Below, in pieces: positions 41,336 through 49,303 of a stretch of DNA of 64,000 nucleotides. The first letter of the stretch is position 1. Each line of letters begins with the position of its first letter. Position numbers and translations under genes: made by a program. Source of the DNA: an uncultured Gemmiger sp. (lineage in GTDB: Bacteria > Bacillota > Clostridia > Oscillospirales > Ruminococcaceae); the NCBI GenBank assembly GCA_944386495.1, contig CALXBE010000001.1, forward strand, positions 62,001 to 126,000, in the 5' to 3' direction. The notes under the pieces are model-generated. The model ran no database searches. It saw only the letters and a program-made list of their open reading frames with translations, and was not told the DNA's origin.

Positions 41336-43165
41336 TCATTCTGTCGAACTCTGTTCTTCCCTCACTTCTGGTTCATATCCCAGATAGGAGAGGCTTTCTT
41401 CCAGAATATCTGCCACCACCGGAGCGGAAAGGCTGCCTCCCGCAGTAGACCAGCTGTGGGGTTCATCCAGGCAGATAAGCACGGCAATCTGAGGGTCATC
41501 GATAGGTGCCACCCCCACAAAGCTGGCGATTCGGGCTTTTTCGTTTTCGCTGTCCAGTTTCTGGCTGGTCCCCGATTTTCCTCCGATCCGGTAACCGTCC
41601 ACATAGGCGTTTTTTCCGCCCCCTTCCAGAACCACTGCCTCCATCATCTGGCAAATGGTCTCGCTGGTCTGGGGTTGGATGACCTGGTTTTTTACGGTAG
41701 GCTCCACCTCTTTCAGAACATTGCCGTTCACATCCCGGATCTCCTGAACCAGATAGGGCTGCATGAGCTTTCCCCCATTCACCACCGCACAGACGGCAGT
41801 AATCATCTGGAGATAGCTTATTTTGCTGCTCTGTCCAAAACTGCAGCTGGCCAGTTCCACCGGCCCCATCCTGTCGGCAGTGTAATATTCGCTCCGCTTG
41901 ATTTCCCCGGGCAGGTCGATTCCTGTCCCCTCCCGCAGACCGAAGGCCTCAAAGTAGGCGGTGAAGTTCTCCTTTCCCAGCCGCTGTCCTATCTGGATAA
42001 AACTCTGGTTACAGCTGTTCTGCAAGGCAGTTTCCAGGTTTTGCAGCCCGTGGGTCTTATGATTGGCGCAATGGAACTGGGTTCCTGCCACATTATAGGA
42101 CTTGCCGCAGTAGTAGGTATCCTGGGGTGTGACTGCCCCGGAATCCAGGGCCGCCGAAGCGGTAATCAATTTGAACACGCTTCCCGGTTCATACAGGTCG
42201 CTGATGGCCTTATTTCTCCATTGGTACTGCTGGGCCTGCTGAAGGGCGGCGCTTCTCTCCTCTCCCGTGAGACTGTCCACCTCTGCCCGGGTCTCCTCGT
42301 CCGTGATGATACGGGGCTGGTTGGGGTCAAAGTCGGGGGTAGTGCTCATCCCCAGCACCGCCCCTGTGTTTACATCCATGACAATTCCCACAGCACGGGC
42401 TCCCACATTATGTTCCTCCACGGCGGCTTCCAGGCTTTTTTCCAGGTAGTGTTGGATATGGGCATCGATGGTAAGCACCAGACTGTTCCCTTCCACCGGC
42501 TGGACCGCCACATCGTAATCCTGGGGCATGGCATAGCCCCAGGCATTTTTTGCTGTAAGGACCCTGCCGTTGATTCCCGTAAGGTCCTGGTTATACTCCA
42601 GCTCTATTCCTGCCATTCCTGCGTTGTCCACATTGGTAAAGCCCAGCACGCTGCCCAGGAAATCTCCTTCCGGGTAGACCCTGCGGGTATCCTGGAGAAT
42701 GAGAATTCCTTCTGCCTGATTGGCAGCCGCCCAGTCCCGCACTGCATCGGCGGTCTCTTTATCCACCCGGTATTTGAGAAGGGCATCATTGCTGGTGCGC
42801 TGACTCAGCTTTTCCAGCACCTCCTCATATTCCAGTTCCAGAATCTCCGCCAGGGCCCGGGAAGCCGGTTCCACCAGTTCATCTGCCAGGGCCCGGGGCT
42901 CTGCCCGGATGGTCCAGCAGGTAACGCTGTCTGCCAATAGGGTCCCGTCTGCGCTGTAAATTTTTCCCCGAGCTGCCGGGATAACGCTGTCCCTCAGCTG
43001 CTGGTCCGCAGCCTTGGCCGCATACCATCCGCTGTCTATCAGCTGGAGAAAAGCCAGCCTTGCCGCCAGCACCCCAAAGCATACTATCCCCATCCCTGCC
43101 GCAATCAATCGGGTCCGCAGCCGCATTTCCGGGGTTTGTCCCGGAGATATCCGATTATAAAACAA
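41336..43165 (-). CDS. Class B penicillin-binding protein (SpoVD/FtsI type)
   Basis: Transpeptidase that crosslinks peptidoglycan. The 609-residue protein has one N-terminal membrane anchor (about 20-40), a pedestal domain with RGKIYSADGTLLADS and the transpeptidase domain with SVFK (in EPGSVFKLITA), SCN and KSGTS motifs. There is no C-terminal PASTA domain, unlike many SpoVD proteins. It lies directly downstream of murE, the classic order in the dcw cluster. The start is probably a TTG at 43165 with GGTGAT four bases upstream; that site is inside a hairpin, and an ATG at 43126 is the alternative. Confidence 0.9.
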   Translation of the reverse strand: MFYNRISPGQTPEMRLRTRLIAAGMGIVCFGVLAARLAFLQLIDSGWYAAKAADQQLRDSVIPAARGKIYSADGTLLADSVTCWTIRAEPRALADELVEPASRALAEILELEYEEVLEKLSQRTSNDALLKYRVDKETADAVRDWAAANQAEGILILQDTRRVYPEGDFLGSVLGFTNVDNAGMAGIELEYNQDLTGINGRVLTAKNAWGYAMPQDYDVAVQPVEGNSLVLTIDAHIQHYLEKSLEAAVEEHNVGARAVGIVMDVNTGAVLGMSTTPDFDPNQPRIITDEETRAEVDSLTGEERSAALQQAQQYQWRNKAISDLYEPGSVFKLITASAALDSGAVTPQDTYYCGKSYNVAGTQFHCANHKTHGLQNLETALQNSCNQSFIQIGQRLGKENFTAYFEAFGLREGTGIDLPGEIKRSEYYTADRMGPVELASCSFGQSSKISYLQMITAVCAVVNGGKLMQPYLVQEIRDVNGNVLKEVEPTVKNQVIQPQTSETICQMMEAVVLEGGGKNAYVDGYRIGGKSGTSQKLDSENEKARIASFVGVAPIDDPQIAVLICLDEPHSWSTAGGSLSAPVVADILEESLSYLGYEPEVREEQSSTE

Positions 43166-43204
43166 AAAATCACCCCCGGCTATTTTTATGCCGGAGGTGA
43201 TCTC
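43166..43204 (-). promoter_or_regulatory. Hairpin covering the spoVD-type ribosome binding site
   Basis: CACC-(C)-CCGGC (43171-43180) and GCCGG-(A)-GGTG (43190-43199) form a stem with one mismatch; the minus-strand 3' arm holds GGGGGTGAT, the likely Shine-Dalgarno site, followed by a T-rich run. It may act as a partial terminator after murE or as a translation brake. Confidence 0.55.
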
Positions 43205-43218
43205 CTTTAAGACAATAT

Positions 43219-44697
43219 TTACTGAATTCCCTTTTCCTGGGCGTATTCCAGAATCAGTTCCCGTTCCAGGAAAGGCGTTTTTTCTCCCATCCGGTCCCGG
43301 TAGGTCTCATGGCCCTTCCCAATGAGGGCAATCAGGTCGCCCTCCTGGGCATGGTCCATGGCATAGTGGATGGCATCCAGTCGGTCAGGGATTTCCAGGT
43401 ACTTGGCCTGGGGATTGCCCTTTGCCATTCCCACCTTGATGTCGGCCAGAATGTCCTCTACCTTTTCAAACCGGTTATTATCCTCGGTAAGGATGGTGAA
43501 GTCTGCCATCCGGGCCGCCACCTCTCCCATACCGTACCGGCGTTCCTTGCTCCGGTTGCCGCCGCAGCCGAAGATGACCACCAGCCGTTTGGGCTGATAC
43601 TGCCGCAGGGTGGAGAGAAGGCTCTGGGTGCTGACCTCGTTATGAGCATAGTCAATAAGGATGGTGAACTTGTGGCTTACCGGCACCAGCTCCACACGGC
43701 CTTTTACCACGCACTTGGCAAGGCCCTCGTGAATGGCTTCATCCGGCAGGTCCAGAGCCTTGGCCACTCCCAACGCGGCCAAAGCGTTATACACACTGAA
43801 CAGGCCCGGCATATTTACTTTGAGGGAGAGGTCTTCCTTTCCGGTGACCTTGAACTCCACCCCCATGAAATCCCGGCTCCGGGAAAGCTGAGGGTCATAG
43901 GCCCGGTAATCTGCCTGTTTTTCCATGCCGTAGGTAATCAGCCGACAGGTATGGCCTTCCAGCAGGGCGGGGGTATTTTCATCATCCAGGTTGACCACTC
44001 CGATTTTACACCGGCGGAAAAGCTGGGCTTTCCAGCTGCGGTACTCCTCAAAGCTGGCGTGTTCTCCCGGGCCGATATGGTCGGGGCTCAGGTTGGTGAA
44101 GACCCCCACATCATAGGTGATCCCTGCAATTCTGTCCATCATGATTCCCTGGCTGGACACCTCCATAAGGGCGGTGTCACATCCTTGGTCCAGGAACATC
44201 CGGAACAGCTTTTGCAGCTCGTAGCTTTCGGGGGTGGTGTTGGCGGTCTCCAGGTGAGTTCCCTTGTAGTAGACCCCATTGGTTCCAATCATTCCTACCT
44301 GACGGCCTGCCGCTTCCAGCACCGCTTTAATCATATGGGTGGTGGTGGTTTTTCCCTTGGTGCCGGTGACCCCAATCATGGTCAGCTTCTCGGCAGGACG
44401 GCCAAAGTAATTGGCGCTCATAAGGGCCAGGGCCTTCCGGCTGGAGGGGACCTGAACCACCGTGATTTTTTCCAGACCTTCCAGAGGGATGGGGTGCTGG
44501 ATAATCAGAACTTCTGCTCCCTTTTCCACGGCCTGACCGGCAAAATCGTGGCTGTCCCGCTGGGTGCCCACAATACAGACAAAGGCGCCGCCGGCAGTCA
44601 CCTTCCGGGTATCATAATACAGGTCGGAGACCTGGGTATCCAGGCTGCCCTGAACCAGGGTATACTCCAAACCTTCCAGCAGTTGCAAAACGGTCAT
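43219..44697 (-). CDS. murE: MurE-family UDP-MurNAc-tripeptide synthetase
   Basis: Adds the third stem residue to UDP-MurNAc-L-Ala-D-Glu. The 492-residue protein has the ATP loop GVTGTKGKTTTTH at about 109-121, the carbamylated-lysine region RSWKAQLF (K223), DYAHNEVSTQSL (349-360) and GCGGNRSKERR (377-387). The motif that reads DNPR in meso-diaminopimelate-adding enzymes is DNNR here (406-409): Asn and Arg that contact diaminopimelate are kept, but the Pro is changed. This makes diaminopimelate likely yet not certain. It is between asnB and spoVD. Confidence 0.9.
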   Translation of the reverse strand: MTVLQLLEGLEYTLVQGSLDTQVSDLYYDTRKVTAGGAFVCIVGTQRDSHDFAGQAVEKGAEVLIIQHPIPLEGLEKITVVQVPSSRKALALMSANYFGRPAEKLTMIGVTGTKGKTTTTHMIKAVLEAAGRQVGMIGTNGVYYKGTHLETANTTPESYELQKLFRMFLDQGCDTALMEVSSQGIMMDRIAGITYDVGVFTNLSPDHIGPGEHASFEEYRSWKAQLFRRCKIGVVNLDDENTPALLEGHTCRLITYGMEKQADYRAYDPQLSRSRDFMGVEFKVTGKEDLSLKVNMPGLFSVYNALAALGVAKALDLPDEAIHEGLAKCVVKGRVELVPVSHKFTILIDYAHNEVSTQSLLSTLRQYQPKRLVVIFGCGGNRSKERRYGMGEVAARMADFTILTEDNNRFEKVEDILADIKVGMAKGNPQAKYLEIPDRLDAIHYAMDHAQEGDLIALIGKGHETYRDRMGEKTPFLERELILEYAQEKGIQ

Positions 44698-44712
44698 TCT
44701 ACCGCTCCCCCT

Positions 44713-46542
44713 TTATCTCTTAACAAAATACTCCTCATACCAGACCAGGAAGATAAACACACACCAGATCTGCCGCCAGTTGTCCCGCTTTCCGCTTACA
44801 TGCTGGTCCAGCATTTTTTCCAGGGCCCTGGTGTTGAAGAACCGGGCTGCACTCTCTCCGGTGAACTTTTCCCGTACCAGGGCGGCGTACTGTTCCTCCC
44901 GCAGCCAGGCGCGAACCGGCACCGGGAAGCCCAGTTTCTTTTTATCCGCGGTCTTGGCGGGAATGCTCCGCAGAGCAGCCCCACGCATGGCGATTTTGGT
45001 GTTCTGGGCGTTGGCTCTGAACCGGGTGGGAATCTGGCTGGCCAGGGCAAACACTTCCTTATCCAGGAAAGGCACCCGCAGCTCCAGGCTGTTGGCCATG
45101 CTCATTTTATCCGCCTTCAGGAGAATATCCCCCACCATCCAAAGGTGAAGGTCGGTGTACTGCATTCTGGTTACCGGGTCCTGGCCCTTGGTCTTGGCAA
45201 AATAGGGCTTACTCAAATCCGTAGGCTTCACCTTGCCGGAATATTCCTTCAAAAGCCGCTTTTTCTGAACTTCCGTCATAAGGTTGGTGTTTCCGATATA
45301 CCGTTCCTCCAAGGGCAGCGAACGGCGGACCAGGAAATTCAGGCCCCGCACCGGGGGCAGTTGCTGGGCAACGGCTCCCACAAGGCGGCGGAACCAAAGA
45401 GGCAGCTTATCATACCAGCTGACAGTGAAGGGCTCTTTATAGATGTTATATCCGCCGAAGAACTCATCGGCGCCCTCCCCGGAGAGGCAGACCTTTACCT
45501 GGCGGGCGGCTTCCCGGTTGACGAAATAGAGGGCCACGCTGGCGGCATCTGCCAGAGGTTCATCCATCTGGTACTGGATTTTACTCAGGTTCTCCCAGTA
45601 TTCTTCCGGGGTGATCCGATAGGCAAAGTTCTTGACCCCGATATGCTTGCTGAACTCAGCTGCATAGTCGGTCTCGTCGTACTTTTTATCTGCAAAACCC
45701 ACGGTAAAGGTCTTATCCACATGGGCCAGGCAGGCCATATAGCTGCTGTCCACACCGCTGGAAAGGAAGCTGCCCACCTCCACATCGGCAATCTTGTGAG
45801 CCTCGACGCTCTCCTTCATTCTGGCTTCAATGGCGGTTTCCCACTCTTCCAGGCTCCGGCTTTCATCCGGGTTGAAGGAGGGCTCCCAATACCGTTCCAC
45901 CTGGAGCGTTCCTTCCCGGAAGGTCATACAATGGGCAGGCAGGAGTTTTTTCACCCCCTGGAAGAAGGTATTTTCTCCGGGGCTGTACTGGTAGGTCAGA
46001 TAAAGTTCCAGCTGGCTTTGGTTAAACTCTTTCACAAAGCCGGGATGTTCCAGAAAGGCCTTGATTTCACTGGCAAAAAGAAGTTCCCCCTCCTGGGTAA
46101 GATAATAGTAGAGGGGCTTGATTCCAAAATGGTCCCGGGCACAGAAAAGGGTCTTATTCTCTTTATCCCAGATGGCAAAGGTAAACATTCCCCGCAGACG
46201 GGAGATCATTTCCTTTCCCCACTCCTCGTATCCGTGGACCAACACCTCAGTATCGCTGTGGGTTACAAAGGTATGCCCTGCCTCCTTCAGTTCCCCGGCC
46301 AGGTCCTGGAAGTTATAAATCTCGCCGTTAAACACCACCGCCAGATTTCCGTCCTCGTTGAACATGGGCTGCTTGCCCCCCTCCAGGTCGATGATGGAGA
46401 GTCTGCGATGACCCAGGGCAATCCCCTCGTCCAGAAAATGTCCCTCTCCGTCCGGTCCCCGGTGAAGGATGGCGTCAGTCATTTTTTTCAGAATGACTGC
46501 TTTTTCCTCCCGGTTCCCCGTAAAGCCTGCAATTCCACACAT
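44713..46542 (-). CDS. asnB: Asparagine synthetase B-type amidotransferase (copy 1)
   Basis: Glutamine-dependent ATP amidotransferase of 609 residues. The catalytic Cys is exposed after removal of Met (MCGIAGF), the N-terminal glutaminase has HRGPDGEG and FNGEIYN, and the synthetase domain has the PP-loop SSGVDSSY (about 252-259) and LSGEGADEFFGGY. It could make asparagine, but its position just before murE in an asnB-murE-spoVD run suggests amidation of a peptidoglycan precursor, as known for B. subtilis AsnB and C. glutamicum LtsA. The ATG at 46542 is used because the Cys must be residue 2. Confidence 0.92.
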   Translation of the reverse strand: MCGIAGFTGNREEKAVILKKMTDAILHRGPDGEGHFLDEGIALGHRRLSIIDLEGGKQPMFNEDGNLAVVFNGEIYNFQDLAGELKEAGHTFVTHSDTEVLVHGYEEWGKEMISRLRGMFTFAIWDKENKTLFCARDHFGIKPLYYYLTQEGELLFASEIKAFLEHPGFVKEFNQSQLELYLTYQYSPGENTFFQGVKKLLPAHCMTFREGTLQVERYWEPSFNPDESRSLEEWETAIEARMKESVEAHKIADVEVGSFLSSGVDSSYMACLAHVDKTFTVGFADKKYDETDYAAEFSKHIGVKNFAYRITPEEYWENLSKIQYQMDEPLADAASVALYFVNREAARQVKVCLSGEGADEFFGGYNIYKEPFTVSWYDKLPLWFRRLVGAVAQQLPPVRGLNFLVRRSLPLEERYIGNTNLMTEVQKKRLLKEYSGKVKPTDLSKPYFAKTKGQDPVTRMQYTDLHLWMVGDILLKADKMSMANSLELRVPFLDKEVFALASQIPTRFRANAQNTKIAMRGAALRSIPAKTADKKKLGFPVPVRAWLREEQYAALVREKFTGESAARFFNTRALEKMLDQHVSGKRDNWRQIWCVFIFLVWYEEYFVKR

Positions 46543-46669
46543 GGTCACTACCGCCTTTAATTTATAGATGGTCTTATTATACACTTTTGCCCTTATATTG
46601 CAAGCAGGCAGAGCCCGGCCAACCTCCTGTTCCTACAAGAGTTTATGGCTCAAAAAAAAGGAAATATGG

Positions 46670-46675
46670 TATACT
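46670..46675 (+). promoter_or_regulatory. -10 box upstream of the DUF5808 gene
   Basis: TATACT preceded by TGG (extended -10) lies 43 bases before the start codon; no good -35 is visible. Confidence 0.4.
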
Positions 46676-46717
46676 TTTGAATATAAGAAATGCTTTTTTT
46701 CGGGGGAGGCTGACCAG

Positions 46718-46939
46718 ATGGAAAAACGGAAATGGACTCTCCGGGAAGTCCAGGCTTGGAGAAAGGAGCACGGGGGATGGTTTTACGCCAACAAGGCCGA
46801 TTCCAATATTTTTATCCGGAAACCACAGGGTATCAGCTGGACCATCAATCTGGGCAATCCTCTCTCCTATTTTGTCTTTGCCGGAATTTTCGGAGCAATC
46901 GCCGGACTGAACTACCTTTTGTATCTCCTGGTCCCCTGA
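46718..46939 (+). CDS. DUF5808-like small membrane protein
   Basis: A 73-residue protein with an N-terminal charged helix, a GGWFYANKADSNIFIRK block and SWTINLGNPLSYFVFAG, which is the DUF5808 pattern (short WFY.N...I...K followed by a W.LN.G.P turn), and one C-terminal membrane helix. Family members often occur beside or fused to DUF1648/SdpI-like proteins, as here with the convergent sdpI-like gene. The ATG at 46718 has GGGAGG upstream. Function unknown. Confidence 0.65.
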   Translation: MEKRKWTLREVQAWRKEHGGWFYANKADSNIFIRKPQGISWTINLGNPLSYFVFAGIFGAIAGLNYLLYLLVP

Positions 46940-46942
46940 AAT

Positions 46943-46976
46943 AAAAAGCGGCGGCCTCTCTCAGGAGAAGCCGCCG
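46943..46976 (-). terminator. Terminator of the SdpR/SdpI-like unit
   Basis: A CGGCGGC/GCCGCCG stem with inner TCTC/GAGA pairs is followed on the minus strand by TTTTTAT, just after the sdpI-like stop. Confidence 0.8.
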
Positions 46977-46984
46977 GGGATGAT

Positions 46985-47641
46985 TTATTTTCGGGTCTCT
47001 TTGCGGTAGAGGAGATAGGAATACCCCATGGGAAGAATGGTGGGAACCACCAGTCCCACCAGCATGACCGGCCAGGTCCAGTCCTGGGGAAGAAAGACGG
47101 TTGCCAGCATAAGGATTCCCCCGGCCACCCAAAGCCGTCCTGCCAGCCGATGGGTACGGTCCCAGTTTTCCTCACTGTGGAGCGCCCAGGGCACCTTGAT
47201 TCCAATGGTGTAGTTCTGCTTGGTCTTGGGCAGATAGTTTCCTATGATGATAAACATGGCCCCCATCAGTACGGATGCCTGGAGTTTCACATTCATTTCC
47301 ATTCCCAGAGCTGCGCCGTATGTCATCCCGGACACTACCAGAGAAATCACCGGGCAGAGCCAGAGGACCATTCCCATCACCTTCCGGTTCTGGTCCTTGT
47401 TCTTAGGGTCGGTGCGGGTCCCCAGAATGCAGGCCAGGTGCGCTCCCAGCAGAATACCGGGCAGCCCGAACACGGTGAAGGTTTTGCTGCTCCATCCGTC
47501 TACCTCTCCCGCCATGTTCCAGTGGGTGGGCATCTGCTCCGGCAGCCGGTTCCAGATAACCAGACCAAAAAGGGCCGGCAGCAGGATGATGCCTGCGCTG
47601 ATCAGGATTTTCCATTTATTTTGCTTCATGTTATTCTTCAT
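46985..47641 (-). CDS. SdpI-family (DUF1648) membrane protein
   Basis: A 218-residue protein with about six membrane segments. The DUF1648 block LPEQMPTHWNMAGEVDGW is near residue 32-49 and the C-terminal part IGIKVPWALHSEENWDRTHRLAGRLW is the SdpI signature. In B. subtilis SdpI gives immunity to the SdpC toxin and sequesters the repressor SdpR. Here it overlaps an ArsR-type repressor by 11 bases, the same two-gene order, but no sdpABC toxin genes are nearby. The real ligand is therefore unknown. Confidence 0.88.
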   Translation of the reverse strand: MKNNMKQNKWKILISAGIILLPALFGLVIWNRLPEQMPTHWNMAGEVDGWSSKTFTVFGLPGILLGAHLACILGTRTDPKNKDQNRKVMGMVLWLCPVISLVVSGMTYGAALGMEMNVKLQASVLMGAMFIIIGNYLPKTKQNYTIGIKVPWALHSEENWDRTHRLAGRLWVAGGILMLATVFLPQDWTWPVMLVGLVVPTILPMGYSYLLYRKETRK

Positions 47642-47906
47642 GGTCCTTATCCCCTTTCAGGTCTGTGATCCAAAGCAGAATTTCCTCCAGCACAGAAGCG
47701 TTCAGCTGGTAGTAGATATATTTTCCCTCCCGCTGGTCCCGAATCAGGTCCGCCTCCTTCAGCACCGACAGGTGACGGGAAATGGAAGGGGCCGACACCG
47801 AAAAATGCTGGGTGATCTCCCCTGCGGAAAGCCGCCCGTTTTTCAGCAGATTCAGTATCTCCCGCCGGGTAGGATCGGCCAGGGCCCGTAAAGTATCCTG
47901 GAGCAT
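47631..47906 (-). CDS. ArsR-family repressor (SdpR-like)
   Basis: A 91-residue winged-helix repressor. It has the SdpR/ArsR layout LRALADPTRREILNLL, GEITQHFSVSAPSISRHLSVLKEADLI and REGKYIYYQL, and lacks the CVC metal-binding motif of metal sensors. The ATG at 47906 has AAGGAGGGG upstream and is preferred over an earlier in-frame start at 47924. The downstream sdpI-like gene overlaps it, and the promoter has consensus boxes. Autoregulation with release by the membrane partner is expected from SdpR/SdpI. Confidence 0.9.
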   Translation of the reverse strand: MLQDTLRALADPTRREILNLLKNGRLSAGEITQHFSVSAPSISRHLSVLKEADLIRDQREGKYIYYQLNASVLEEILLWITDLKGDKDHEE

Positions 47907-47944
47907 TGGGACCCCTCCTTTCATTTAGCCGGATTGTTAATTGT

Positions 47945-47973
47945 ATTATAATTCCTGCGGTTTTTCTTGTCAA
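47945..47973 (-). promoter_or_regulatory. Consensus promoter of the SdpR-like operon
   Basis: TTGACA (47968-47973) and TATAAT (47945-47950) on the minus strand are exactly 17 bases apart, a perfect sigma-A match, usually a sign of tight repression. Confidence 0.85.
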
Positions 47974-48003
47974 GAAGAATCGGTTTTGCCCTCCTGATCT
48001 TAT

Positions 48004-48032
48004 TTGACAATACCCCCGGGAAAGGGTAAAAT
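48004..48032 (+). promoter_or_regulatory. Promoter of the ATP-grasp/asnB/glycosyltransferase unit
   Basis: TTGACA (48004-48009) and TAAAAT (48027-48032) are 17 bases apart, 38 bases before the ATP-grasp start. Confidence 0.82.
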
Positions 48033-48069
48033 AATAGGGCTAATATCTTGTAATAAGGAAGAATGATTT

Positions 48070-49290
48070 ATGGCTCAATTTTTGCCTGTTCTGCTGGGGA
48101 GCGATGCCAATGTGTATGGCATGGCCCGCAGCTTTTATATGGAGTACGGCATCCCCAGCGCCTGTGTCTGCAAGCGCCGTCTGATTGCCACTCAGAACAC
48201 CCGGCTTCTCTCCCATGTGGTGGTAGAGCCCCGTCTGGAAGAGGATGAGGTTTTTGTAAAGACCCTGGTGGACTTTGCCAAGGCCCACTCTGACCTTCCC
48301 CTGGTGCTCCAGTCCTGCGCCGATGGATATACCATTCTGCTGGCCCGGAACCGTCAGGCCCTGGCTCCCTACTATCGGTTTGCCTGCCCTCAGCTGGAGA
48401 CCGTGCTGGCCCTGGACATCAAGGAAAACTTTTACAAAGCCTGTGAGGCCCACGGGCTGAACTATCCCAAAACAGCCCACTGCACCGCGGGAAATTATAA
48501 AACCGTGGAGCTTCCTTTTGAGTTTCCCTGCATCATCAAGCCCAGCAACAGCATGGCCTACTGGAACTGTGAGTTCCCTCACAAGAAGAAGGTATTCCTT
48601 GCCCAGGACCGCCGGGAGTTTGATGAAATCACTGCTGCCATCTATTCCAGCAGCTACCAGGACCCTTTGATTCTCCAGGAGTACATTCCCGGAGATGACA
48701 ACTGCATGCGGGTCCTCAACTGCTATTCCGGCCTGGACCACAAGGTAAAGCTGATGGCTTTGGGCCGTCCCCTTCTGGAGGAGCAGACCCCGGAAGGAAT
48801 CGGCAACTACGCCGCCATCCTTTCGGTGGAGGATGATGCCCTTATGGAGAAGATGAAGGCTTTCCTGGAAGACATGGAATGGGAAGGCTTCAGCAACTTT
48901 GACATGAAGTATGACAGCCGCACCGGGGAATACAAACTCTTTGAGATGAATCCTCGCCAAGGCCGGAGCAGCTTCTTTGTCACCGCCAGCGGGTACAACC
49001 TGGCCAAGTGGCTGGTGGAGGATGTGGTTGAAGGAAAGCCCCTGGAGCTGACCATTGCCCATACCCAGAGCCTCTGGATGATTGCCCCCTTTGGTGTTAT
49101 CAAAAAATATCTGAAAGACCCGCAGCTGCTCCAGGAAGCCATCCGGCTCAAGAAAGCCGGCAAGGCCAGCCACCAGCTTTTCTGCAAGGAAGATTTCAGT
49201 TTCAAGCGGCTTATCTGGTACATTAAGAGCCAGCTCAACTATTACCGGAAAACTGCCCGGTACTACGGGAACAAATCCCTGAAGGATTAA
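48070..49290 (+). CDS. ATP-grasp carboxylate-amine ligase (D-aspartate ligase-like)
   Basis: A 406-residue ATP-grasp protein. The N-terminal PVLLGSDANVYGMARSF and the central FPCIIKPSNSMAYWN and LILQEYIPGDDNCMR blocks, followed by FNFD-like SNFDMKYD and FEMNPRQGRSS, identify an ATP-grasp fold and resemble the D-aspartate ligases that add the crossbridge residue in enterococci and lactobacilli. That substrate is an inference; other carboxylate-amine ligases share the fold. It is cotranscribed with asnB copy 2 (13 bases), reminiscent of D-Asp addition followed by amidation by an AsnB-type enzyme. Confidence 0.75.
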   Translation: MAQFLPVLLGSDANVYGMARSFYMEYGIPSACVCKRRLIATQNTRLLSHVVVEPRLEEDEVFVKTLVDFAKAHSDLPLVLQSCADGYTILLARNRQALAPYYRFACPQLETVLALDIKENFYKACEAHGLNYPKTAHCTAGNYKTVELPFEFPCIIKPSNSMAYWNCEFPHKKKVFLAQDRREFDEITAAIYSSSYQDPLILQEYIPGDDNCMRVLNCYSGLDHKVKLMALGRPLLEEQTPEGIGNYAAILSVEDDALMEKMKAFLEDMEWEGFSNFDMKYDSRTGEYKLFEMNPRQGRSSFFVTASGYNLAKWLVEDVVEGKPLELTIAHTQSLWMIAPFGVIKKYLKDPQLLQEAIRLKKAGKASHQLFCKEDFSFKRLIWYIKSQLNYYRKTARYYGNKSLKD

Positions 49291-49303
49291 GGAGGAACTG
49301 CCC

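Noticed and set aside
46985-47973. A complete Sdp-type toxin system
   Set aside because: Only repressor- and SdpI-like genes are present; no sdpA, sdpB or sdpC-like gene is in the window.
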